Shown piece by piece: positions 39,673 through 49,148 of a stretch of 64,000 nt of DNA. The stretch comes from Prorocentrum cordatum. Taxonomy: Eukaryota > Sar > Dinophyceae > Prorocentrales > Prorocentraceae. The notes under the pieces are model-generated. The model was not told the DNA's origin. It made no database searches and saw only the letters and a program-made list of their open reading frames with translations. The translations under genes were made by a program, and so were the position numbers. The stretch covers positions 1 to 64,000 of the forward strand of contig CAUYUJ010018889.1 in assembly GCA_963575745.1 (NCBI GenBank). Reading direction: 5' to 3'. The first letter of the stretch is position 1. Each line of letters starts with the position of its first letter.

Positions 39673-41374
39673 GCCCAGGGGGGGGGGGTTCGGCGGCGGG
39701 TTGGCGTGAGCCTTGATGGAGCGGGCCGGGGCTGCGGGCAGCGACCTGCCCGTTCCTGTTGGCTATGCCCTCGTGAGCGGCCCCTGAGGGCATCAGCTCC
39801 CTGAGCTCACCACCCGAGTCAACCTGGCCCCTGGGAAGACCGCGGCGGACGTTCATCTGTTCATCGTCAGTTGACCTAAGCGGGACTGGATCCGTGGGAA
39901 GGCTTGCTTGTGCCAAAACGGGGCCCTCTCCCCCCGTAGCCCTGGCATCGTCTAGGGCCGCTCCACTCTGTCCGACAGCGCCTGGAGAGAAGGAAATTGG
40001 ACGTCCTGCAGTGGGCATGGGAGCGGTGGGGGTGAGAGAGGCGGTTGGGTTAGACAGGAGGGCTTCGTGCCCACGGTCATCGCGTCCGGGGGAGCGACGG
40101 AAGGTCGCAGCGTCGGGCTGCATTCTGCCAACGTTGTCACGACCACCCCCCACGGGGGTCAGCTCCCTGGTGCATTCTTCCCCTACACAACGTTCCCTGG
40201 GCTGAACATCGTGGGCGTTCCTCTGCCCGTCGCAGTCCGTTCCAGGGTAGCGACGGAAGGTCGCAGGTTCTGCATGAATTGTGGGGATGGCCGCGCCACC
40301 CCCTCCTCCAATGCTGCGCCTGCCGCAGTCAAGCTCCTGAGGGTGGCCTGGAGTGGCGTCAGCATCGACGTGCGCGCCGCAACCCGAGGACCCGTCTTCC
40401 ATGCTCAAAACGCTGCGGAGAGCAGCCCCACTCGGGGCGGCCTCTTCCAGAGAGGGGGGCACGGCGGAGTGAGGGCAAAAGCCCCTATGATGCGAGACGG
40501 GGCCGAGGCGGCGTGACTGCCCGTCTCCCCCCACTTCGCCTTCATGGGCGCCTGCTGGGGGCGTCGGGTCCATACTGTCCCCATCCACGCCACCGAGGTC
40601 CCTGCGTTGGGAGCCGAGGGCACCTCCCAGCTCGTCGCCGAACTGTCCGAGAGGAGGGGGATTCGCGGGAGGATAAACTGCTTCAGGAGTGGGCCCGTCG
40701 GCCCCCGTGAACCTAGCATCGCCACGGGCGGTCCCGCTATGCCCAGCGCTGCCTGGAGAAATGGAGATTGGGCGCCCAGCCGTGGGCAGAGGAAGAGTGG
40801 GGGCAAGGGAAGGGTAGCTGGGCGGGAGGGCCTCATGCCTGACATTATTAACTCCAGGGTGGCGACGGAAGGTCGCGCTGTCAGTTTGAAACGGAGGGCT
40901 GAACGTATCAACCCCGTCTACCGCTGCGCGTCCGCCGATCTCAAGTCCAGGGCAGCGACGGAAGGTCGCAACTTCGGTGCGCATCACAGGGTTGAGGGGA
41001 TCAGCCCCTCCCTCCGATCGGCTGGGGGCCATCGGTCCTCGTGTACACGAAGCATCGGCCGAAGCGCTCCCATTCCAGGGCGCAGGGGGCGACGGTTGCC
41101 CCGGCGGGATGGTGTCCTGAGATCCAGGGCGAGTGTGTCCTGAGTCATTCAGCCCAATGGTCCCGAGGCCGACATCGGGTGATGCGGCTCTCTCCCCCGC
41201 AGGGATGACAGGATTATCGCCGATCGATCGCTCGCCATCAGGCCGACCATCCATGAGGCAGCGGCCCTGATCCGATCTGAGCCTCGGGCCGCTGAGCCCG
41301 TCTGCGCGGCGGGAAGGCTGCAGAAATGGCCGGCGCGCCCAGGGGCCGGCGGGGGTCCAGGGCCGCGGGCCCAC
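39656..41374 (-). CDS. Giant element ORF a: disordered protein with internal duplication
   Basis: 572 residues, Pro/Gly/Ser/Asp-rich and probably disordered, first of the unit. It contains two related blocks of about 230 residues. Each runs from one or two ATFRR(Y/C/H/S)PG motifs, through a LPTAGRPIS(I/F)SPG segment, to an AHEG end. The ATFRR motifs coincide with DNA hairpins, so the protein repeat may be a by-product of the nucleic-acid motif. It ends in PPPPGRARAG just after a run of 11 G on the plus strand (39,678-39,688), and ORF b continues in another frame from there. By position it could be the gag-equivalent, but no nucleic-acid-binding domain is visible. The true start codon is uncertain. 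Confidence 0.5.
   Translation of the reverse strand: MGPRPWTPAGPWARRPFLQPSRRADGLSGPRLRSDQGRCLMDGRPDGERSIGDNPVIPAGERAASPDVGLGTIGLNDSGHTRPGSQDTIPPGQPSPPAPWNGSASADASCTRGPMAPSRSEGGADPLNPVMRTEVATFRRCPGLEIGGRAAVDGVDTFSPPFQTDSATFRRHPGVNNVRHEALPPSYPSLAPTLPLPTAGRPISISPGSAGHSGTARGDARFTGADGPTPEAVYPPANPPPLGQFGDELGGALGSQRRDLGGVDGDSMDPTPPAGAHEGEVGGDGQSRRLGPVSHHRGFCPHSAVPPSLEEAAPSGAALRSVLSMEDGSSGCGAHVDADATPGHPQELDCGRRSIGGGGGAAIPTIHAEPATFRRYPGTDCDGQRNAHDVQPRERCVGEECTRELTPVGGGRDNVGRMQPDAATFRRSPGRDDRGHEALLSNPTASLTPTAPMPTAGRPISFSPGAVGQSGAALDDARATGGEGPVLAQASLPTDPVPLRSTDDEQMNVRRGLPRGQVDSGGELRELMPSGAAHEGIANRNGQVAARSPGPLHQGSRQPAAEPPPPGRARAG
40094..40108 (-). other. GGAAG-loop hairpin, stem GCGAC/GTCGC
   Basis: GCGAC GGAAG GTCGC after TCCGGGGGA, a diverged flank; ATFRRSPG in translation. 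Confidence 0.85.
40250..40264 (-). other. GGAAG-loop hairpin, stem GCGAC/GTCGC
   Basis: GCGAC GGAAG GTCGC after TCCAGGGTA; ATFRRYPG in translation. Confidence 0.9.
40862..40876 (-). other. GGAAG-loop hairpin, stem GCGAC/GTCGC
   Basis: GCGAC GGAAG GTCGC after TCCAGGGTG; ATFRRHPG in translation. Confidence 0.9.
40955..40969 (-). other. GGAAG-loop hairpin, stem GCGAC/GTCGC
   Basis: GCGAC GGAAG GTCGC after TCCAGGGCA; ATFRRCPG in translation. Confidence 0.9.
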
Positions 41375-41490
41375 GGCGCAGCGTCTGGGCGCCCCCTTGA
41401 GCGGCGGGAGACTGCCCCGGAGAGGGCAGGCCCACCAGACGGCTTGAGCCAGAGGGCTACGGACTGGTGGGGATACGCGAAGCGTCTAGA
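41375..41490. other. Spacer at the 5' side of the giant element
   Basis: A 116-bp GC-rich stretch between the first ORF and the inverted composite satellite. No promoter motif is recognisable. Confidence 0.4.
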
Positions 41491-44028
41491 ATTCCCAACC
41501 ATCCTGTGGTGTTGGGTCCTCGTTTTGAAGACGGTGCCCCGCGTTCCTCTCCTCTCCTCTCCTCTCCTCTCCTCTCCTCTCGTGGCTCCATAGGGAGCTC
41601 CACCGAAGGCCCCAGTGCCCGCGCCCGCATGCGTCACCCACACCCATTTCGGTACACCCCTCACACGTTTCGTGGCTCCATAGGGAGCTCCACCGAAGGC
41701 CCCAGTGCCCGCGCCCACATGCATCAGCCACACCCATTTCGGCACACCCCTCACACGTTCGTGGCTCCATAGGGAGCTCCACCGAAGGCCCCAGTTGCCC
41801 CGCGCCGCCATTTGCGTCAGCCACACCCATTCGGCAAAACCCTCCCGCTTTTCTGTGGCTCCATAGGGGAGCTCAACGAAGGCCCCAGTGCGACCGCGCC
41901 CGCATGCGTCACCCACACCCATTTCGGCACACCCCTCACACGCTTCGTGGCTCCAAGGGAGCTCCACCGAAAGGCCCCAGTGCCCGCGCCTCCCGCAATG
42001 CGTCACCAGAACCATTTCGGCACACCCGTCACAGTTTCGTGGCTCCATAGGGAGCTCCACCAAAGGCACACGTGGCCTCGAGCAGCATTGCAGTCACCCA
42101 AACCCATTTTCGGCACACCCCTCACACGCTTCGTGGCTCCAAAAGGAGCTCCACCGAAGGCCCCAGTGCCCGCGCCCGCATGCGTCACCCACACCCATTT
42201 CGCACACCCCTCACACGTTTCGTGGCTCCATAGGGAGCTCCACCGAAGGCCCCAGTGCCCGCGCCCGCATGCGTCACCCACACCCATTTCGGCACACCCC
42301 TCACACGCTTCGTGGCTCCATAGGAAGCTCCACCGAAGGCCCCAGTGCCCGCGCCCGCATGCGTCACCCACACCCATTTCGGCACACCCCTCACACGTTT
42401 CGTGGCTCAATAGGGAGCTCCGCCGAAGGCCCCAGTGCCCGCGCCCGCATGCGTCACCCACACCCATTTCGGCACACCCCTCACACGTTTCGTGGCTCCA
42501 TAGGGAGCTCCACCGAAGGCCCCAGTGCCCGCGCCCGCATGCGTCACCCACACCAATTTCGGCACACCCCTCACACGTTTCGTGGCTCCATAGGGAGCTC
42601 CACCGAAGGCCCCAGTGCCCGCGCCCGCATGCGTCACCCACACCCATTTCGGCACACCCATCACACGCTTCGCGGCTCCATAGGGAGCTCCACCGAAGGC
42701 ACCAGTGCCCGCGCCCGCATGCGTCACCCACACCCATTTCGGCACACCCCTCACACGTTTCGTGGCTCCATATGGAAGCTCCACGAAGGCCCCCGTGCCC
42801 GCGCCGGATGCGTCAGGCGTCAGCCACACCATTTCGGCACAGTCCCTCACAAGTTCTCGTGGCACCATAGGTGAGCGGAAGAGAAGCCCCAGTGCCCCGC
42901 GCCACCGCCCGCAAGCGCCAGCCACACCCATTTCGGCACATCCCTCACACGCTTCGTGGCCCCATGGGAGCTCCACCGAAGGCCCCAGTGCCAGCGCCCG
43001 CATGCGTCAGCCACACCCATTTCGGCACACCCCTCACACGTTTCGTGGCTCCATAGGGAGCTCCACCGAAGGCCCCAGTGCCCGCGCCCGCATGCGTCAC
43101 CCACACCCATTTCGGCACACCCCTCACACGTTTCGTGGCTCCGTAGGGAGCTCCACCGAAGGCCCCAGTGCCCGCGCCCGCATGCGTCACCCACACCCAT
43201 TTCGGCACACCCCTCACACGTTTCGTGGCTCCATAGGGAGCTCCACCGAAGGCCCCAGTGCCCGCGCCCGCATGCGTCACCCACACCCATTTCGGAACAC
43301 CCCTCACACGATTCGTGGCTCCATAGGGAGCTCCACCGAAGGCCCCAGTGCCCGCGCCCGCATGCGTCACCCACACCCATTTCGGCACACCCCTCACACG
43401 CTTCGTGGCTCCATAGGGAGCTCCACCGAAGGCCCCAGTGCCCGCGCCCGCATGCGTCAACCACACCCATTTCGGCACACCCCTCACACGTTTCGTGGCC
43501 GCATAGGGAGCTCCACCGAAGGCCCCAGTGCCCGCGCCCGCATGCGTCAGCCACACCCATTTCGGCACACCCCTCAAACGTTTCGTGGTCCCATAGGGAG
43601 CTCCACCGAAGGCCTCAGTGCCCGCGCCCGCATGCGTCAAACACACCCATTTCCATTTCGGCACACCCCTCACACGCTTCGTGGCCCCATAGGGAGCTCC
43701 ACCGAAGGCCCCAGTGCCCGCGCCCGCATGCGTCAGCCACACCCATTTCGGCACACCCCTCAAACGTTTCGTGGTCCCATAGGGAGCTCCACCGAAGGCC
43801 CCAGTGCCCGCGCCCGCATGCGTCAGCCACACCCATTTCGTCAACTCCCTCACACGTTTCGTGGCCCCATAGGGAGCTCCACCGAAGGCCCCAGTGCTGC
43901 CGCCCGCATGCGTCCCGCACACCCATCCCCTTCACACGTTTCTTGGCCCTATAGGGAGCCCCACCACCGAAATTGGTAGTGCCAACTGCGGTATTCACAC
44001 GTGCACATGGTTGGGTCCTTCGTCAGGC
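41491..44028 (-). repeat. Composite satellite element, copy C (inverted)
   Basis: Same architecture as copies A, B and D on the opposite strand. The right end appears as TTCCCAACCATCCTGTGG and TGTTGGGTCCTCGTTTTGAAG (41,492-41,530), with a CTCTC run (41,546-41,580). About 26 units of 90 bp follow (GTGGCTCCATAGGGAGCTCC, GAAGGCCCCAGTGCCCG, GCATGCGTCACCC) to 43,965. The left end, ATGGTTGGGTCCTTCGTCAGG, lies at about 44,007-44,027. Period checked at CGTGGCTCCA 42,221 and 42,311. Units here mostly say GGCTCCATAGG where A, B and D say GGCCCCATAGG. Confidence 0.92.
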
Positions 44029-44039
44029 TAATTTTTAGT

Positions 44040-44400
44040 GGGTTTTGAAGGTGTTGGCGTTCTCCCCGGTTCGGCTTCCAGACGCTCCAAGGCGGCCCAA
44101 GAGGCCCGAAAGATCGCCTCAAGACGAGCCCAGAGGCCCCCAAGAGACCACCGAGACAGCTCAAGAGGGCCCCAAGGCGGCCCAGGAAGCTTCCAAGACG
44201 GCCCAAAAGAGCTCCCAGAACATTCCAAGAGGAGCCGTAGATGGGGAACACGAACTGACATTTCGAGCCCTCGCCCACCAGAAGCTCCCAAGAGGCCCCC
44301 AGGAGTCCGCAAGAGGCCCCGAGAGGCCCCCAGGAAGCTCCAAGAGGCCTCCAAAAGGCGCCGAAAGGGCCCCGCAAGGCTTCCAGACGCTGGTGATAAT
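44040..44400. repeat. 15-bp minisatellite (CCAAGAGGCCC type)
   Basis: Repeated CCAAGAGGCCC and CCCAAGACGGCCC words at about 15-bp intervals, the same family as at 13.8-14.1 kb. Immediately follows composite C. Confidence 0.75.
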
Positions 44401-44529
44401 GACAATGATGATTATGCAGGGCAGCCTCAGGCCCACAACCTAAATCTCCAATACTGCTCACGCGGCATGCAAGACGCTGCGGAGATATCCTCGAGTTCGG
44501 CGGGGGAGCTTCGGAGAAGGCGGTGACGA

Positions 44530-45185
44530 AAATGATGACGATGATGACGACTATTCTGAAGTTGACGGCGACGATGATGGTGATGATGATGATGGTGAGG
44601 AAGAACAATATGATGATGCTGTTGACAGTGGGAATGATGATGGTGATGCTGATGCTGATGTTGATGATGATGATGTTGATGATGGTGAGCGTGATGTGAG
44701 TGATGGTGTTGATGATGATGGTGGTGATGCTGACGATCATTAGGACGATGACGGTGATGCCGTTGAGGATGGTGATGCTGATGATCATTATGATGATGCT
44801 GCTGATGGTCAGGATGATAACGCCGATGCTGATAATAATGGTGGCGATGCTGTTTATGGTGTTTGTGATGCAGGAGTGGGCGGATGGTGAAGATGATGAC
44901 GATGTGATGATGACGATAACGATCACGACGATCACGACGACGACGACGATAATGATGACGATGGCGATGATGAGGATGATTATGTTGATAATTCAGGTGA
45001 CGATATTGCCGATGATGACGACGATGGCAATGATGACGATGGTGATGACGATGTTGCTGCTGATGGTGGTGATGGTGACGATTGTGATGATGGTGATGGT
45101 CATGGTGATGATGACGACGCCGGTGACGATGACGCCGGATATGATGGTGATGGGGATGGCAATGATGACGATGACGACTATCCTG
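44530..45185 (+). repeat. Degenerate (GAT)n tract
   Basis: About 650 bp of GATGATGAT with GAC and GGT variants. Asp-, Met- or Ile-rich translations are artefacts. Confidence 0.9.
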
Positions 45186-45384
45186 GCTAGAAGTTGAGCG
45201 CGCGCGATGGTTCTAGTATATATATGTTTACATACGTAGCGCCTCGTCGTCGCGGATAAGGGTGAAGGGACGGCGGGGATGTCTGCAGTCTGCGAGGCTT
45301 TGAAGAAGTTCGCCTCAGGCGCCTAGTTTATGCAAATTATACAACGAACCCGCTGCAGGCGCCGATCTTTCGTCAAAGCAATGT

Positions 45385-45630
45385 GGGTCGCAAGTGGGGT
45401 GGGTCGCAAGTGGGTCGCGGGTGGGTCGCGGGTGGGTGGCGGGCCGGGTCGCGGGTGGGTCGCGGGTGGGTCGCGGGTGGGTCGCGGGTGGGTCGCGGGT
45501 GGGTCGCGGGCCGGGTCGCGTGTGGGTCGCGGGTGGGTCGTGGGTGGGTCGCGGGTGGGTCGCGGGGGTGTCGCGGGCGTGTCGTGGGGTGGATCACAGG
45601 TGGGTCGCGGGCCGGGCCGGGTCGCGGGGG
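45385..45630. repeat. 11-bp minisatellite (GGGTCGCGGGT)
   Basis: About 20 units of GGGTCGCGGGT with GGGCCGGGTCGC variants. Confidence 0.9.
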
Positions 45631-46054
45631 GTACGTGCAAAACGAAAACAACTGACAAAACAACGACAACAACCATAACAACAACAATCATTCTAAGATT
45701 GTTCGCTCTTACTTGCACGTGTGTCATTCAAAACGAGCTCCCCACACCCTCGATACCCGCCGTTTTCGTCTCCGATCACCCCCCCCTTTGGGGGATTGTT
45801 TCTCTTTGCGGGGGGCGGCGGGCTTAGACAGGTTGCCGAACTTGAACGGGCGGACAATCCGTCGTGGGCGTACATGCGCCCGCCATTGGAATTGGTGTGG
45901 GCCCTGCACAAAGAGGAAAGGGATAATGAGCGAGAGTGGGGGGAAGGGAGGGGGAGGGACGAAGGAAGAGGGGAAACGCCAGGATAGAAGGAGCGAAGAG
46001 GGGGGCGGTTGATTAGAGGCAGAGAGAGAGAGAGGGGGAAAAAAAAAAATATAT

Positions 46055-46085
<31 letters not shown>
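45631..46085. other. No gene recognised; AT-dinucleotide tract at the end
   Basis: Short open frames without domains. GA-rich 45,940-46,035, then an A-run and (AT)n at 46,048-46,085 directly abutting composite copy D. Confidence 0.6.
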
Positions 46086-48272
46086 CCTGGCGAAGGACCC
46101 GACCATATGCAATTGTGAATACCGCAATTGTGAATATCTTCTTCGGTGCGCTCCTATGGGGCCACGAAACGTGTGAGGGGTGTGCCGAAATGGGTGCGCG
46201 GGACGCGTGCGGGCACACCCACTGGGGCCTTCGGTGGAGCCCCCTACGGGGCCACGAAACGTGTGAGGGGTGTGCCGAAATGGGTGTGCGGGACGCATGC
46301 GGGCACACCCACTGGAGCCTTCGGTGGAGCTCCCTATGGGGCCACGAGACGTGTGAGGGGTCACGAAACGTGTGAGGGGTGTGCCGGGATGGGCGTGCGG
46401 GACGCATGCTGGCACACCCACTGGGGCCTTCGGTGGAGCTCCCTATGGGGCCACGAAACGTGTGAAAAGCATGCCGAAATGGGGGTGCGGAACGCATGCG
46501 GGCACACCCACTGGGACCTTCGGCGGAGCTCCGTATGGGGCCACGAAACGCGTGAGGGGTGTGCCGAAATGGGTGTGCGGGACGCATGCGGGCGGCAGCA
46601 CTGGGGCCTTCGGTGGAGCTCCATATGGGGCCACGAAGCGTGTGAGGGATGTGCCGAAATGAATGTGCGGGACGCTTGCGGGCACACCAAACGGGACCTT
46701 CAGTGGAGCTCCCTTTGGGGCCACGAAACGTGTGAGGGGTGTGCCGAATTGGGTGTGCGTGACGCATGCGGGCGGCAGCACTGGGGCCTTCGGCGGACCT
46801 CCCTATGGGGCCACGAAACGTGTGAGGGGTGTGCCGAATTGGGTGTGCGGGGGACGCATGCGGCGGCAGCACTGGGGCTTCGGCGGAGCTCCCTATGGGC
46901 CACGAAACGTGTGAGAGGGTGTGCCGAATTGGGTGTGCGTGAGGATGCAGGGCGGCAGCACTGGGGCGTTATGGGGCGCTCCAAACGTGTGCAGGGGTGA
47001 AACGTGTGAGGGGTGTGCCGAATGGGTGTGCGGGACGCATGCGGGCGGCAGCACTGGGGCCTTCGGTGGAGCTCCCTATGGGGCCACGAAGCGTGTGAGG
47101 GGTGTGCCGAATTGGGTGTGGGTGACGCATGCGGGCGGCAGCACTGGGGCCTTCGGCGGAGCTCCCTATGGGGCCACGAAACGTGTGAGGGGTGTGCCGA
47201 ATTGGGTGTGGGTGACGCACGGGCGGGCCTCGGCGGAGCTCCTATGGGGCCACGAAACGTGTGGGCCGAATTGCGTGTGCGGACGCATCGGCTGGGGCCT
47301 TCGGCGGAGCTGGGGCCACGAAACGTGTGAGGGGTGTGCCGAATTGGGTGTGCGTGACGCATGCGGGCGCGCAGCACTGGGGCCTTCGGCGGAGCTCCTA
47401 TGGGGCCACGAAACGTGTGAGGGGTGTGCCGAATTGGGTGTGGGTGACGCATGCGGGCGGCAGCACTGGGGCCTTCGGCGGAGCTCCTATGGGGCCACGA
47501 AACGTGTGAGGGGTGTGCCGAATTGGGTGTGCGTGACGCATGCGGGCGGCAGCACTGGGGCCTTCGGCGGAGCTCCTATGGGGTAGGAAAGCCTACGTGT
47601 GAGGCGGTGAAACGTGTGAGGGGTGTGCCGAATTGGGGGTGTGCGTGACGCATGCGGGCGCAGCCCTGGGGCCTTCGGCGGAAGCTTCCCAGGGGGCCAC
47701 GAAACGTGTGAGGGGTGTGCCCGAATTGGGTGTGGGTGACGCATGCGGGCGGCAGCACTGGGCCTTCGGCGGAGCTCCTATGGGCCACGAAACGTGTGAG
47801 GGGTGTGCCGAATTGGGTGTGGGTGACGATGCGGGCGGCAAAACTGAGCCTTCGGCGTGTGAGGGGTGTGCCGACTTGGGTGTGGGTGACGCATGCGGGC
47901 GGCAGCACTGGGGCCTTCGGCGGAGCTCCTATGGGGCCACGAAACGTGTGAGGGGTGTGCCGAATTGGGTGTGGGTGACGCATGCGGGCGGCAGCACTGG
48001 GCCTTCGGCGGACCTTCCTATGGGGCCCGAAACGTGTGAGGGGTGTGCCGAATTGGGTGTGGGTGGCGCATGCGGGCGGCAGCACTGGGGCCTTCGGCGG
48101 AGCTCCTATGGGGCTACGAAACGCTGTACTGGGTGGGTGAAACGCAGGGAAGAGGGGGAGGAGGGAGGAGAAGGGGGAGGAGGAGGAGAGGAGAGGAGAG
48201 GAGGAGAGGAGAGGAGGACGCGGGGACCGTCTCTTCAAAACGAGGACCCAACACCACAGGATGGTTGGAAAT
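46086..48272 (+). repeat. Composite satellite element, copy D (plus)
   Basis: The left end CCTGGCGAAGGACCCGACCA (46,086) and ATATCTTCTTCGGTG lead into about 22 units of the 90-bp satellite, many with small indels in the right half. A GGAGA-rich patch (48,140-48,215) follows, then the right end CCGTCTCTTCAAAACGAGGA and CCCAACACCACAGGATGGTT (48,228-48,268). Early units carry GGGCACACCCACTGG and later ones GGCGGCAGCACTGG, the same order as copy B. Confidence 0.92.
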
Positions 48273-48399
48273 AAGCAACGGCGCCACAAGCTGAGTAGAA
48301 GGAGGGGCAGGGCAAGGAGACGATACGAAGACGCAGAAGGAAGAAAAAGGATGCGCGGGGAACGTTGGAGGCGGAAGGGAGGGGGAGGAGGAGGTCTGG

Positions 48400-49148
48400 T
48401 GCTATGACTCACTTGCCGTCAGTCTGGTGCCATTATAGTCTGGTGCCACTAACCCGGTGCCATTACTCCAGTGCCGTTAGTCTGGTGTGTTTGGTCTGGT
48501 GTCGTGAGTCTGGTGCCGTTAGTCTGGTGCCGATAATCTGGTGCAATCAGTCTGGTGCCGTTTAGTCTGGTGCCGTTAGCCTGGTGCCAGCAGCCCAGTG
48601 CCGTTGGCCTGCCGCCTTGGCTTGGTGCCTTAGCCTGGTGTCTCAGCCTGGTGCCGTTAGTCTGGCGCCGTAAATCTGGTGCCATTTGTCCGGTGCTGCT
48701 GGTTGGTGCCGCTAGCCTGGTGCCGTTAGCCTGGTGCTTTAGCCTGGTGCCGTTAGTCTGGTGCCGTTAGTCTGGTACCATCAGTCCGGTGCCGTTGGTT
48801 GGTGCCGTTAGTCTGGTGCCAGCAATCCTGTGCCGTTGGTTGGTGCCGTTAGCCTGGTGCCGCAGCCTGGTGCCGTTAGCCTGGTGCCGTCAGCCTGGTG
48901 CCGTTAGTCAGGGGCCATCAGTCCGGTGCCGTGGGTTGGTGCCGTTACCCTGGTGCCTTAGCCTGGGGCCTCAGCCTGGTGCCGTAGCCTGGTGCTCTTA
49001 GCCTGGTGCCGTAGCCTGATCCCTCAGCCTGGTGCCTTAGCCTGGTGCCTGAGCCTGGTGCCTGAGCCTGGTGCCTCAGCCCCGTGCCTTCGCCTGGTGC
49101 CTCAGCCTGGTGCCGAAGCCGTGCTTTAGCCTGGTACCACGCTTACGG
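48400..49148. repeat. CCTGGTGCC minisatellite, second locus
   Basis: About 13-bp units GTTAGTCTGGTGCC and TTAGCCTGGTGCC, matching the 10-11.5 kb array, ending at GGTACCACGCTTACGGTT (49,131-49,148). A short spacer (48,273-48,399) separates it from composite D. Confidence 0.9.

Larger units (their letters stand above)
14410..41374 (-). mobile_element. Giant LINE-like retroelement, about 27 kb
   Basis: One continuous run of minus-strand reading frames (41,374 to 15,694) plus a non-coding 3' part with repeats (to about 14,410). In order: disordered repeat region, zinc ribbon, RING-H2, methyltransferase-like, AP endonuclease, RT, RNase H with C2H2, SF1 helicase, Cys/charged tail. Endonuclease-RT-RNase H is the known order of several LINE clades; the rest is extra. 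The unit is also set apart by excess TCCAGG on the plus strand and by hairpins with a GGAAG loop. The ends are inferred: the 5' end abuts an inverted composite satellite at 41.49 kb, and I see no target-site duplication or poly-A tail. Neighbouring frames change every 1-2 kb. Confidence 0.75.
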
